DNA of 64,000 nucleotides from Cohnella thailandensis (GTDB lineage Bacteria; Bacillota; Bacilli; Paenibacillales; Paenibacillaceae), in NCBI RefSeq assembly GCF_014212135.1, contig NZ_JACJVQ010000002.1, positions 310,001-374,000 of the forward strand, read 5' to 3'. The position numbers and the translations under genes are program-made. The notes under the pieces were generated by a model, which saw nothing but the letters and a program-made list of their open reading frames with translations, made no database searches and had not been told where the DNA came from. This document shows positions 25,846 through 35,117 of the stretch, piece after piece; the stretch's first letter is position 1; each line of letters opens with the position of its first letter.

Positions 25846-27126
25846 ATGAGAAAAATAAAGCTTGCCCTAATCGGCGCCGGCGCCCGCGGACTGCTCGCCT
25901 ACGCGCCCTACGTGCGCTCGCATCCGCACGAGGCCGAGTTCGTCGCGGTCGCCGAGCCGGACGCGGCGCGGCGGGCCGAGGCCGCGGCGCAATTAGGCTT
26001 GGCCGAATCGCAGCTGTACGACTCCTGGGAGGATCTGCTCGGGCAGCCGAAGCTGTGCGACGCCGTCCTTATCTGCACCCAGGACCGAATGCACTTCGAG
26101 CCGACGATGGCCGCCCTCGAGCGCGGCTACCATGTGCTGCTGGAAAAGCCGATGTCGAACGATCCTCTCGAATGCGTAAGGATGGCGGAGGCGGCCGATC
26201 GTGCGGGTCTCTTGCTCTCCATCTGCCACGTCTCCCGCTATTCCGCCTTCTGGCAGCGCCTTAAGAGATTGCTGGCGGACGGGGCGATCGGCGAGGTCGT
26301 GTCGATCCAGCATAACGAGAACGTCGGTTACCTTCACTACGCGCACAGCTTCGTTAGAGGCAACTGGCGCAACGACAAGCTGTCCAGCCCGATGATCCTG
26401 GCCAAGTCCTGCCACGACATGGACTTGATCCGCTGGCTGGTCGATGCCGAATGCACGCGGATCAGCTCGTTCGGCTCCCTGAAGCACTTTCATATCGGCG
26501 AGGCGCCGGCCGGCTCGACCGAGCGGTGCACGGACGGCTGCGCCGTCGAGGCGACCTGTCCCTACTCGGCGCCCCGCTTCTACATGCAGACGCTCGAAGA
26601 GAACGGCTTCGCCGCGCTGATCGCCACCCCGCCGACGGAGGCGAACCGGATGGACGCCGTTCTGCACGGCCCCTACGGGCGATGCGTCTACCGGACGGAC
26701 AACAACGTCGTCGATCATCAGGTCGTCAATATGGAGTTCGCCGGCGGCGCGACGGCGATGTTCAGCATGTGCGGCTTTACCCGCGACATCAACCGCATCG
26801 TGCAGATCATGGGAACCAAGGGAGAGATCCGGGGCGATCTGCTTAAGGAGGAAATCGATCTGTTCGAGTTCGCCGGAGGAACCCGCAGCGTCATCGCCAC
26901 GCCGAGCGGCGCATCCGGACATCAGGGCGGCGACGAGGGCATCATGCGCCGGTTCCTGTCCGACCTGCGGGAAGGCAATCACAGCCGGACCCTTACCTCC
27001 GCTCAAACCTCGCTGGAGAGCCATCTGATGGCGTTCGCCGCCGAGGAGTCGAGGCTTAATAAGGGCGCGGTCGTCGATATGGGCGACTATAAGGCCGCTC
27101 TGCTGGCGGACTCCGCCGCCGATTGA
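25846..27126 (+). CDS. Gfo/Idh/MocA family oxidoreductase
   Basis: A 426-residue NAD(P)-dependent sugar dehydrogenase-type protein. The N-terminal Rossmann motif is LALIGAGARGLLAYAP. The family signature EKPM appears near residue 103, and the catalytic-region histidine motif is KSCHDMDLIRWLV near 190. GAAGGAG overlaps the end of the GH31 gene. An unusual insertion around residue 225-245 carries several cysteines (ERCTDGCAVEATCPYS), seen in a subset of the family. Such enzymes oxidise or epimerise sugars or remove modifications, some by oxidation-hydrolysis of glycosides. With the GH31 partner it likely processes the imported oligosaccharide. Confidence 0.9.
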   Translation: MRKIKLALIGAGARGLLAYAPYVRSHPHEAEFVAVAEPDAARRAEAAAQLGLAESQLYDSWEDLLGQPKLCDAVLICTQDRMHFEPTMAALERGYHVLLEKPMSNDPLECVRMAEAADRAGLLLSICHVSRYSAFWQRLKRLLADGAIGEVVSIQHNENVGYLHYAHSFVRGNWRNDKLSSPMILAKSCHDMDLIRWLVDAECTRISSFGSLKHFHIGEAPAGSTERCTDGCAVEATCPYSAPRFYMQTLEENGFAALIATPPTEANRMDAVLHGPYGRCVYRTDNNVVDHQVVNMEFAGGATAMFSMCGFTRDINRIVQIMGTKGEIRGDLLKEEIDLFEFAGGTRSVIATPSGASGHQGGDEGIMRRFLSDLREGNHSRTLTSAQTSLESHLMAFAAEESRLNKGAVVDMGDYKAALLADSAAD

Positions 27127-27232
27127 CAAGGCCGGGCTTTGCCCGATAATGAAAGAAACGGAAGCGGCGCCGATCCGGGCAACGGAAAGCCGCCGCTTCC
27201 GCAGGAAGTCGAATGCCGATGGGAGGAACCGC

Positions 27233-28870
27233 ATGTACGAGCTGCTAATCGTCGACGACCACTCTCATCTCGTGGACAGTCTCGACCGCAACATGCCGTG
27301 GCGGGAGCTGGGCATCGGCAAGGTGCACAAGGCGTTCTCCGGCGAGGAGGCGCTCGAATTCTGCAAGAGCTACCCCGTCGATATCCTCCTCACCGATATC
27401 CGCATGCCCGGCATCTCCGGCCTCGAGCTGATCCGCCAATTGAAGAAGTACGACAAGCACTTCAAAAGCATTCTGCTGTCCGGCTTCGGGGAATGGGATT
27501 ACGCGCAGGAGGCGATCCGGCAGCACGTCGACGGCTATCTGCTCAAGCCGGTCGACCATGAGGAGCTGGCCGGCATGCTGCGCCGGTTGACGGAAGCCCT
27601 CCGCCTCGAGTGGGACGAACGCGGCAAGCAGCAGAGGGCCATGAACGTGATCCGCGAGCACATGCCGCTGTTCCGCGAGAAGCTGCTTATGGATCTGCTG
27701 CAGGGGCGCAAGCCGTCTCCCGAACTGCTCGAGGAGAAGCTGGCTTATTACCAGCTGCCGTTCCGTCCGGGGGACTCGGTCGCGATGTGCCTCCTTCGCA
27801 TCGAATCGTCCGCGGAGGAGTTGAACTGGCGGGACCAGTCGCTGCTCGCCTCCGCCGTCGCGAATATCTCGGAGGAGACCTTCTCGGATCTGTTCCACGT
27901 CTGGCACGGCCGCGATCCTTACGAATACGAGGTGTTCGTGCTTAAGGCCCGGGACGATACGTGGCTAGCGCAGGAGCAGCAGCCCGAGCTTGCCCGGCAG
28001 CAGTCGCTCGAGCTTCTGGCCTCGAGGCTGCAGCAGCACGTCAGGCATTTTCTCAAGAGCAGCATCTCGGTCGTCGTAAGCCATTGGCAGGACCTGTCGC
28101 ACGGCCTGCGCGGAATGTACCGGGACTCGCTGTCCGTATTCGCCCGCCAGCTCGGAGGCGGCACGGATCTGTTCATCCGCCTGCAGGACGCCGCCGCGGC
28201 CGAGATGCCCTACCGCGTCCACAGCCTGTACGAGTCGCCCACGTTCATCCAGCTGTTCGAGATCGGCCAGTGGGAAGCGATCCGCGCGAAGTGGGACGCC
28301 GTCTTCCAGGAGGTAGCGGACAAACGGATGGAGACGCGGGAGACGCTGCTCGAGCTTTACCATCATGCGATGGGCGCGTTCAGCTTCTTTGCCCACAAGA
28401 ACGGGCTCAGCCTGCATGACGTCATCCCTTCCGAGCCGGACAAGCTCGGCGATGCCAACCGGTTCCGCCATATGCGCCAGCTCCAGGACTGGGTTCAGCA
28501 CGCGCTCGAGCAGCTTCAGGAGCTGACCAAGAGCGAATGGAACAACGAGCAGGCGGCGATCATCCGCAAGGTTCAGCAGTTTATCGCGGACCGGCTGGCG
28601 GACGCTACGCTCCAATCGGCGGCGGACCATGTCGGCCTGCATCCGGCGTACCTGTCCTCCCTGTTCAAGAGCAAGACGGGCGAGAACCTCAGCGATTACC
28701 TGTACCGGACGCGCATGCAGCGAGCCCGCGAATTGCTCCTCGAGCGGCCGGAGCTCAAGGTCAGCGACGTCGCGTCGGCGATCGGCTACCACAAGCCGCA
28801 GTACTTTATTAAGCTGTTCAAAGAACATTACGGCCTGACGCCTCAAGATTACCGCCACAAATCCTTCTGA
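27233..28870 (+). CDS. AraC-type response regulator (YesN-like)
   Basis: A 545-residue two-component regulator. ATG 27233 follows GGGAGGAA; the frame is open upstream without a site. The receiver domain has DD at residues 8-9, the phosphoacceptor Asp55 in LLTDIRMPG and Lys105 in YLLKPVD. A long middle region of unknown fold follows. The C-terminal double helix-turn-helix of the AraC family lies at about residues 445-545 (LQSAADHVGLHPAYLSSLFK, then VASAIGYHKPQYFIKLFKEH). It lies between the oxidoreductase gene and the kinase gene. Likely target: the divergent promoter region at 24.2 kb (inference). Confidence 0.94.
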   Translation: MYELLIVDDHSHLVDSLDRNMPWRELGIGKVHKAFSGEEALEFCKSYPVDILLTDIRMPGISGLELIRQLKKYDKHFKSILLSGFGEWDYAQEAIRQHVDGYLLKPVDHEELAGMLRRLTEALRLEWDERGKQQRAMNVIREHMPLFREKLLMDLLQGRKPSPELLEEKLAYYQLPFRPGDSVAMCLLRIESSAEELNWRDQSLLASAVANISEETFSDLFHVWHGRDPYEYEVFVLKARDDTWLAQEQQPELARQQSLELLASRLQQHVRHFLKSSISVVVSHWQDLSHGLRGMYRDSLSVFARQLGGGTDLFIRLQDAAAAEMPYRVHSLYESPTFIQLFEIGQWEAIRAKWDAVFQEVADKRMETRETLLELYHHAMGAFSFFAHKNGLSLHDVIPSEPDKLGDANRFRHMRQLQDWVQHALEQLQELTKSEWNNEQAAIIRKVQQFIADRLADATLQSAADHVGLHPAYLSSLFKSKTGENLSDYLYRTRMQRARELLLERPELKVSDVASAIGYHKPQYFIKLFKEHYGLTPQDYRHKSF

Positions 28871-28887
28871 CCGAACGGGGCCTTCGC

Positions 28888-30618
28888 ATGAAGCTAACGA
28901 TATTTACGAAAATCGTGCTCGTCATCTGCCTTCTGCTCGTCTCCACGCTGCTGCTGTATTCCTTGACCAATCGCTCCAGCGTGCGGCTCATCAAGCAGGA
29001 GATTCAGCGCGTGAAGCTGAACGAGCTGACCTTCCTGGCCGGCGACATCGACAATAACCTATCCAAAATATCGTCCTTCAGCGATTTTCTCGTGCTCGAC
29101 AAGGACGTGAGGCTGCTGGCGACCCCTTCCTTTCTGGAAGGGGACTTCGAGCTTAACAAGCTGAAGCTGCGGGTGTCGGACAAGCTGAACCTGCTGCATG
29201 CCCTGAACAATTGGAACGCCGAATTCACGGTGATCTACGCGGATGACGGCGCCGCCTTCTCCTCGCCGTCCTCGGCCTCCAAGCTGAGCGATCTTGATCT
29301 GGAAGCCCACTTCCGCCCGTTCTGGCAGTACGAGGCGAACGGAGACGGCGTGTCTATGACGTATTATCTGGCGCACCCGTACACCTTCCGCTTCGATCCG
29401 GAAGAGGTCTCCTATGTCGTCAAGGCCCGGATCGACATCAAGAACGTGCTCGACTACTTGGACCGCGCCAAAGGCACGAACGAGAACGGTCCTTTCCTGT
29501 TCTCCTCGGCCGGCGACGTGCTGGCGAGCGACACGGCCAAGCTCCCTTTCCTTCGCGAATTGCCCCCTCGGCTAGAGGTCGGGGATCAGGGGAGCGGTAA
29601 CCGGCTTATCAAGCTCGACGGGGAGCAATACCTGGTCAACTTCTCCGCGCTGGGCAACTTCAAGGACTGGTACGTCGCGGACTACACGCCGATCGACGAA
29701 GTGCTGAATCCGATCTACGCCAATCAGCGCCTCTATTACTTTTCCAGCGTCTTCCTGCTTCTGTTCAGCATCCTGCTCGCCCTGCTGCTCTACCGGGACG
29801 TGCAGATTCCGATCCGCAAGCTGATCTGGGGCGTCAAGAAGATCACGTCCGGCCATTATACGATCACGCTGCGCCAGGAGAGCAACGACGAGTTCGCCTA
29901 CCTGTTCGACCGCTTCAACGAGATGTCTAGGGAGATCAAGGAATTGATCGAGAAGGTGTACATGGAGCAGATCCGTTCCAAGGAGGCGAAGCTCAGGCAA
30001 CTGCACTCCCAGATCCAGCCGCACTTCCTGTACAACTCGCTCGCGTTCATCAAGAGCATGGCCGAGCTCGACGAGAAGCAGGCCGTCATCGACATGTCGA
30101 TGAGCCTGAGCCGCTACTTCCGGCAGTCCATCAAGTTCGAGAATACGTTCACGACGCTGCGGGAGGAGCTCGAGCTCGTTCGGCTGTACCTGACGATCCA
30201 GAGCCTTCAGATGGACCGCTTCGTCTTCTCCGTCGACGTGGAAGAGCGGCTGCTCGACCTGCAGGTGCCTCGGCTGCTGCTGCAGCCGCTCGCCGAGAAC
30301 GCCATCCTGCACGGCATCGAGCCGCTGCGGAAGGTCGGGGACATCCGGATCTCCGGCCATGTCGACGGGGATTATTGCGAGGTCAGCGTGTCGGACAACG
30401 GCAGCGGCATCGAGCCCGGAAGGCTCGCCCCGCTCCGCAACGCCATTTACTACGGCGCCGACGAGAATACCGCCTGGGCGTTGCACAACGTCTACGAGCG
30501 GCTGAACGCGCTGCTCGGTCCGGACGCCGAGATGGAACTGGGGAACGGAGAGCTTGGCGGACTTAAGGTAACGCTGCGTTGGAACATCGCCGCCGAACGG
30601 GAGGGAACGGGAGCATGA
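28888..30618 (+). CDS. YesM-type sensor histidine kinase
   Basis: A 576-residue membrane kinase. There is a membrane segment near residues 7-27, an extracellular sensing domain of about 250 residues, a second membrane segment near 285-305, and a HAMP region (IPIRKLIWGVKKITSGHY). The HPK_YesM core follows: H-box QIQPHFLYNSLAFIKSM, N-box LLLQPLAENAILHG, G-box VSDNGSGI. It starts 17 nt after the response regulator and its stop overlaps the next ATG. It would sense an extracellular sugar signal, perhaps through the co-encoded binding protein, and phosphorylate the regulator before it. Confidence 0.94.
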   Translation: MKLTIFTKIVLVICLLLVSTLLLYSLTNRSSVRLIKQEIQRVKLNELTFLAGDIDNNLSKISSFSDFLVLDKDVRLLATPSFLEGDFELNKLKLRVSDKLNLLHALNNWNAEFTVIYADDGAAFSSPSSASKLSDLDLEAHFRPFWQYEANGDGVSMTYYLAHPYTFRFDPEEVSYVVKARIDIKNVLDYLDRAKGTNENGPFLFSSAGDVLASDTAKLPFLRELPPRLEVGDQGSGNRLIKLDGEQYLVNFSALGNFKDWYVADYTPIDEVLNPIYANQRLYYFSSVFLLLFSILLALLLYRDVQIPIRKLIWGVKKITSGHYTITLRQESNDEFAYLFDRFNEMSREIKELIEKVYMEQIRSKEAKLRQLHSQIQPHFLYNSLAFIKSMAELDEKQAVIDMSMSLSRYFRQSIKFENTFTTLREELELVRLYLTIQSLQMDRFVFSVDVEERLLDLQVPRLLLQPLAENAILHGIEPLRKVGDIRISGHVDGDYCEVSVSDNGSGIEPGRLAPLRNAIYYGADENTAWALHNVYERLNALLGPDAEMELGNGELGGLKVTLRWNIAAEREGTGA

Positions 30619-32327
30619 AAGGCTGGAAATGGCTGAAGCAGACGGGGATGTTCGGCCTCGCGGTCCTCTTTTTTATCGTCGTCATGACTTTCTCCTTCAT
30701 CTACTGGCAAGACCAGTCGGACCATTCGTCCGCCCCGCAGGAGACGCCCGAGCCCGTCGGACAGCCTCCTGCCTTCGTCGATGGGAAGTATGAGCCGGCT
30801 GCCGTCCTGACGACCGTCGGGCATCTCTACCCGGACATCGAGTTCAAGAACGGCGAGGACTTGCAGAACAACGTGCTGAGCCGGATCCTGGAGGATAAGC
30901 TCGGCATTCGCGTGAATTACCTGTGGACCACGACCGGGGACGAGGACGTCTACATCAACAAGCTGAATACCTCGATCGCGACCGGGCAGCCGTTACCCGA
31001 CATCGTCTCGTTCAAGGGAGGCCAGAACCTGTACCCGTTGCTGCGCTCTGGAGCCTTCCGCGACGTCGGCCCGCTGTTCGAGCTGTATGCTTCGCCGAAG
31101 TGGAAGGCGGCCATGGCGCAGGCGCCCGAAGCATGGGACCGATATACCGTCAACGGCAAAAGGATGGCCGTGCCGATTCTCGACGGCAAGATGAACTCGA
31201 ACGAGGTGCTGTACATTCGCCAGGATTGGCTCGACAAGCTTGGCCTGAAGGCGCCCTCCACCCTCGAGGAGATGGAACGCATCATGGAGGCGTTCGTCCG
31301 CGAGGACCCGGACGGCAACGGAATAGACGATACTTACGGGCTCAGCATCAGTCTGAAGAATTCGTTCTTCTCATGGATGTCGGATGCGGGCTTCGTGTTC
31401 GGGGCTTACGGGGCCCTGCCGGACATTTGGAACGAGGGCGCGGACGGGAAGCTGTCGTACGGCTCGGTGCAGCCGAGCATATGGGAGGGGCTGACGACGC
31501 TGAAGCGCTGGATGGAGCTGGGCTACGTGCCGAAGGACGCCGAGATCGTAGGCGAGATCCAGGCGGCGGAAGCGTGGGCGCAAGGCAAGATCGGCATGAT
31601 CGTGGCGCCGCTGTGGGCGGCCGGCTGGCCGCTCGGGAACGTGACCAAGAACGTGCCGGACGCGAGCTTCGACGCTTACCCGATTCCGGTAGGGCCCGAA
31701 GGCTTGTCCGGAACGCGCGGCACGCCTTCGGAATTCGGCGCTATCGCCATCAATGCGGACATGGAGAATCCCGAGATTTTCTTCAACTACATGAACTTCG
31801 TCTACGACAACTTCGTGGATCCGCCTCCCGGCTCCCCGTACCGGTGGGGCATCGCCGAGGGATACGACTACGGCTACGTCGACGGCAAGCCGACGCTTCG
31901 GGAGAGCGACGTGCCGGGAGGCCTGGCCGATCCCCAAAAGTATCTGCTGAGCCTGTCGCTTCCTTCGGTCCCGAATCTGCTCAGCGAATCGATCGCCCGG
32001 ATTAACAGCGGCACCTCCGACCTAACGTCTTACGACATCAAAAACAAGCTCCTGCGTACGCCGCAGGAGCTGAAGGGGTGGAAAATCGTAGAGAGCAATC
32101 CCGGCGTCTACAAGACGGACTCCTTCACCGGGGCGCCGACGCCGACGATGGAGAAAATCGGCGACGCCTTGGATGAGCTGCTCCATGACGCGATGCTCAA
32201 AATCGTCTACGGGCAGGAGCCGGTGTCGAGCTTCGACCGCGTCGTCGCCAGATGGCATTCGCTGGGCGGAGACAAGATGACGGACGAAGTAAACGAATGG
32301 CACGCCTCGCTGGGGAAGACTCGCTGA
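30615..32327 (+). CDS. Membrane-anchored solute-binding protein linked to the two-component system
   Basis: A 570-residue family 1 solute-binding protein. The start ATG overlaps the kinase stop (ATGA). Its N-terminus (WLKQTGMFGLAVLFFIVVMT, continuing hydrophobic) is a membrane anchor without a lipobox cysteine, unlike the two transport-type binding proteins in the window. The body has LPDIVSFKGGQNLYPLLRSG, a Ca-binding-like loop DPDGNGIDDTYG near residue 240 and the VARWHSLGGDKMTDEVNEWH tail seen in the large Paenibacillus sugar-binding proteins. No permease genes follow. It may therefore act as a sensory subunit for the kinase, or donate ligand to the divergent transporter. Confidence 0.85.
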   Translation: MKGWKWLKQTGMFGLAVLFFIVVMTFSFIYWQDQSDHSSAPQETPEPVGQPPAFVDGKYEPAAVLTTVGHLYPDIEFKNGEDLQNNVLSRILEDKLGIRVNYLWTTTGDEDVYINKLNTSIATGQPLPDIVSFKGGQNLYPLLRSGAFRDVGPLFELYASPKWKAAMAQAPEAWDRYTVNGKRMAVPILDGKMNSNEVLYIRQDWLDKLGLKAPSTLEEMERIMEAFVREDPDGNGIDDTYGLSISLKNSFFSWMSDAGFVFGAYGALPDIWNEGADGKLSYGSVQPSIWEGLTTLKRWMELGYVPKDAEIVGEIQAAEAWAQGKIGMIVAPLWAAGWPLGNVTKNVPDASFDAYPIPVGPEGLSGTRGTPSEFGAIAINADMENPEIFFNYMNFVYDNFVDPPPGSPYRWGIAEGYDYGYVDGKPTLRESDVPGGLADPQKYLLSLSLPSVPNLLSESIARINSGTSDLTSYDIKNKLLRTPQELKGWKIVESNPGVYKTDSFTGAPTPTMEKIGDALDELLHDAMLKIVYGQEPVSSFDRVVARWHSLGGDKMTDEVNEWHASLGKTR

Positions 32328-32369
32328 TCGAGGCACGCGCGTTTCCGCGCGCTCGCTCCTTAATGAATA

Positions 32370-32393
32370 AACCGCCCTCGGCAGAGGGCGGTT
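32370..32393 (+). terminator. Hairpin terminator of the right-arm operon
   Basis: AACCGCCCTC and GAGGGCGGTT (32370-32379 and 32384-32393) form a ten-pair stem. The T tract after it is interrupted (CACTATTTTCTT). It lies 43 nt past the last stop codon. Confidence 0.65.
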
Positions 32394-32459
32394 CACTATT
32401 TTCTTATCTGACTATCCAGTTACCTCAGGTTATTGGGGAATAAGTTCCGTCTACAGGTC

Positions 32460-32879
32460 TCACTTTAAAGTAGGTGTGCAGTTAGAATCACTAAGATCTG
32501 GATTTTGGGAGATCTCACGATAGTGGTCAATTTTAAATTCAATGATTTTTTCGGTTTCATTCAATCTAGAGATTTCTTTTTGGATTTTTTGCTTGTGCTT
32601 TTCGAGTATGGATAGTCTTAAAGGTATCGTATCGTTACCACGACTTGAAAGTTCTCGATAACGTTTCATTTCTTCTAACGTCATTCCTGTTGCCTTCAAC
32701 CGGGTTAAAAATATGATCCCTCGGATTTGGTCTCTGCTATAAACCCGATGTCCGTTTCGTTTTCGGTCAGCATAAGGCAACAATCCAATTTTCTCATAGT
32801 AACGAATTGTATCTTCCGTCAATCCTGTTAATTCTGCTGCTTGCTTTATGGAGTTTACTATTTCCGGAATTTCCTGCAT
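32460..32879 (-). CDS. MerR-family transcriptional regulator
   Basis: A 139-residue regulator. The N-terminal winged helix contains SIKQAAELTGLTEDTIRYYE followed by KIGLLPYADRKRNGHRVYS. A coiled-coil dimerisation helix covers about residues 85-120, followed by a tail with a single cysteine. It lacks the metal-binding cysteine sets of CueR, ZntR or MerR and best fits the AdhR/TipA-like group that responds to small electrophiles or alcohols. It lies 23 nt downstream of the SDR gene on the same strand, so it probably controls that gene. GC content is visibly lower than in the flanking sugar loci, suggesting acquisition by transfer. Confidence 0.88.
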   Translation of the reverse strand: MQEIPEIVNSIKQAAELTGLTEDTIRYYEKIGLLPYADRKRNGHRVYSRDQIRGIIFLTRLKATGMTLEEMKRYRELSSRGNDTIPLRLSILEKHKQKIQKEISRLNETEKIIEFKIDHYREISQNPDLSDSNCTPTLK

Positions 32880-32902
32880 AGGTTCGTCCCCTTAAGTCAT
32901 AG

Positions 32903-33631
32903 TTACCAAGGTACTTCGCCATTTTCATCAAAGAAACCTCCTGTTGGCCCTTCTTCCGGAAGCGTAGCAAGGCGAACTACAATCCCGGCGGCTTGCTCGA
33001 CCGAACGATAGCCCGTTTGACGATTTAAATCGGTGGCCGTATAGCCAGGATCAGCAGCATTGATTTTCAGCGGCGAATTTTTAAATTCTTTGGCAAACAT
33101 TACGGTTAACGCGTTAACAGCTGTTTTGGAGCTATTGTAGGCCAGCAAATTGAAACGTGCGAATTCGGATTTGGGGTCGCTATTTATTGCTAGTGAACCG
33201 AGGCCGCTCGATAGGTTGACAATTCTACCAGATGGGGACTTTGTTAGTAAGGAAAGCATTGCTTTAGTCACTGCAAACATGCCAAAAAAGTTAGTCTCAA
33301 ACGTTTCTTTTAAAACGGCCAATTCCAATTGACTTGGGGAAGCGCCTCTTTCCAAAGATACTCCTGCGTTATTAATCAATACGTCGAGCGACCCAAATTC
33401 TTGTTCAATCTGCCTGGTTGCAGCTTCAATCGTATCTTGGTTCGTCACGTCCAACAAAATAAAACGGGCATTCACCCCTTCATTTACCAACGCGGCTACC
33501 GCCTCTTTACCTTTCTCCTCGTTCCGCGTTCCAAGCAGAATCATAAAACCCATGGCTCCCAATTGTCTAGCCGTTTCGTATCCAATTCCTTTGTTTGCTC
33601 CAGTAATCAGAACGTTCTTTGCATGATGCAT
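32903..33631 (-). CDS. SDR-family NAD(P)-dependent oxidoreductase
   Basis: A 242-residue classical short-chain dehydrogenase. It has the cofactor motif TGANKGIGYETARQL, the structural motif NNAGVSLERG, a catalytic Ser in NLSSGLGSLA and YNSSK with the catalytic Tyr and Lys, then NAADPGYTATDL. It is close to carbonyl reductase-like SDRs that detoxify small carbonyls. It is followed by a MerR gene 23 nt downstream. Base composition is clearly AT-richer than in the 14-32 kb locus. Together with the transposase relic just upstream, this points to a transferred SDR-merR pair. Substrate unknown. Confidence 0.9.
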   Translation of the reverse strand: MHHAKNVLITGANKGIGYETARQLGAMGFMILLGTRNEEKGKEAVAALVNEGVNARFILLDVTNQDTIEAATRQIEQEFGSLDVLINNAGVSLERGASPSQLELAVLKETFETNFFGMFAVTKAMLSLLTKSPSGRIVNLSSGLGSLAINSDPKSEFARFNLLAYNSSKTAVNALTVMFAKEFKNSPLKINAADPGYTATDLNRQTGYRSVEQAAGIVVRLATLPEEGPTGGFFDENGEVPW

Positions 33632-33697
33632 GTTTTACCTCTTTTCAAAATATAATTTGTCTGGATTTTGGCGACAACCCTACTTTGAAATTACTAC

Positions 33698-33885
33698 TTG
33701 GAGTATGCTTCAAGTCAAGCCGGTACAACGATATCCAGCGATAAGCACCGATCTTTTCAAGCTTTGGCGAAGAACGGTTATCAACATGAAGCCAAATTGT
33801 TCAATCCTGCAGAAAATCCGGACCACCTCAAATTGGCTCCATACTGTTGCGTTTCGTCAACGACGATTACCTATTCTGAGCTAGT
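33698..33885 (+). pseudogene. IS1595-type (ISXO2-like) transposase C-terminal relic
   Basis: One frame reads SSDKHRSFQALAKNGYQHEA, then KLFNPAENPDHLK. This matches the late part of ISXO2-like DDE transposases of IS1595 elements (consensus ENPDHLKWLHTIVSNAKAF). After LK at about 33832 one extra base shifts the frame; the next frame over gives WLHTV, and similarity then fades. No start, no catalytic core and no inverted repeats are visible, so this is a decayed fragment of about 190 nt within a 276-nt gap between the SDR and Nudix genes. Confidence 0.6.
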
Positions 33886-33907
33886 TGGATAATCAAATTT
33901 TCTTATA

Positions 33908-34318
33908 TTAATCCAAAAGCTCCGGACTCATCTTCACCTGCTCGAGCATATGCCCGATATTCCCTTCGCCCGCGAACAAGCCCATGTCGAAGAAATCGCG
34001 GTTCAGATCGGACCAATACAGCTCGTTCTCGTCCCCGGCCACCTTAACCTCTCTGTTCAACCGGCCGACGTACACTTCGACATAGCATTTTTGCAGGTAA
34101 TAAGTAAAATCCATAAGATGATGAAGGACGATGTCTTCTCGAGATACGCCGGTCTCCTCCTGAAGCTCCCGGTAAGCCGCCTCGAGTCCCGACTCCCCGC
34201 TCTCGATTTTGCCGCCGACCAGATTGCTCAGCCCTTTGTAAGGATCCTTCAGGCGTCTGCACATCAGCAGTTGCTCTTTGTCGTTGCTGTAAACCATGAT
34301 GACGTTGTAGCCTTGCAT
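33908..34318 (-). CDS. Nudix hydrolase
   Basis: A 136-residue Nudix-fold pyrophosphatase. The Nudix box reads GKIESGESGLEAAYRELQEE followed by TGV, fitting GX5EX7REUXEEXGU fully, so the metal-binding glutamates are intact. The short single-domain form resembles MutT/NUDT1-like enzymes that clean up oxidised or modified nucleotides, but specificity cannot be told. It is separated from the upstream membrane-protein gene by 94 nt on the same strand and has no partner genes. Confidence 0.92.
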   Translation of the reverse strand: MQGYNVIMVYSNDKEQLLMCRRLKDPYKGLSNLVGGKIESGESGLEAAYRELQEETGVSREDIVLHHLMDFTYYLQKCYVEVYVGRLNREVKVAGDENELYWSDLNRDFFDMGLFAGEGNIGHMLEQVKMSPELLD

Positions 34319-34412
34319 GCTAGAGTCTCCTATCGGGTCCTAATCTTCCATACGTCCCACTGCTACAACCCCGCCGCCGCCGAGAAAGCATTCGCTATCG
34401 GATAGTAGCCGA

Positions 34413-35021
34413 CTATCTACGATCGCTTAACAGGTTAACGATTTTCTCGTAGTCGTATACGTTGTACGTCTTGAAGGCCAGCTTCTGATAGCTGCTTCCT
34501 TCTTGAAAACGATAAACGATATAGTCATCGTCTCTCTCATACTCCGTTGACAGAAGGCTCTTCGGAATGGCTTTAACGAGCTGCGCTTCGGAATCGAACA
34601 TCGACTTCCTCATGATTTTGACGGTAGATTTCGTAATCCGCAGTTGGCCTTTGAAGCGTTCGCCGTTCACGACGATCGTCAGGTCTTTGAATGGGGTTTC
34701 CTTCTCTTCCGTCCCTTCCGTCTTATCCGTATTAGTCGTGGCTTCGCCCGAGAGCGAAGGGGCAATGGGCGTAGCCGCAGCGGTTCCGCCGCTGGCATTC
34801 ATTCCGCCATTCTGATCGTGAATCTTCTGCAGCAGATGGACGATCTCGGACATTCCGATAAAGATAAAGCCCGATACGACTCCCCCAAGCCACCAATACA
34901 AAACGATGAGAAAACTAAATTCTCCATAGGCAAACCCAGCCGAAACTAGTCCCAGAACGAAACCGATCGCGATCAGAAGAATGCCGATTCCCATAAGCCA
35001 TGTTGAGATTGGGTTTCTCAT
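34413..35021 (-). CDS. Membrane protein of unknown function
   Basis: A 202-residue protein I do not recognise. Two membrane segments (about residues 8-30 and 38-60) are followed by a Ser/Thr/Gly/Glu-rich linker (about 70-110). A soluble C-terminal domain of about 90 residues follows, with FKDLTIVVNGERFKGQLRIT and DDYIVYRFQEGSSYQKLAFK, presumably cytoplasmic. The C-terminal domain resembles small beta-rich ligand-binding or PH-like folds (impression only). Neighbours give no functional hint. The start codon lies after a weak AGGAGTC site. Confidence 0.75.
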   Translation of the reverse strand: MRNPISTWLMGIGILLIAIGFVLGLVSAGFAYGEFSFLIVLYWWLGGVVSGFIFIGMSEIVHLLQKIHDQNGGMNASGGTAAATPIAPSLSGEATTNTDKTEGTEEKETPFKDLTIVVNGERFKGQLRITKSTVKIMRKSMFDSEAQLVKAIPKSLLSTEYERDDDYIVYRFQEGSSYQKLAFKTYNVYDYEKIVNLLSDRR

Positions 35022-35117
35022 GTCTTAGACTCCTAGATATGGTTTGTAGAAAAATATCCTAAAAAAACCATATCATAATCGGCATGAAAAAGCTCCCTTT
35101 CTGTCGAATGACCGCCG

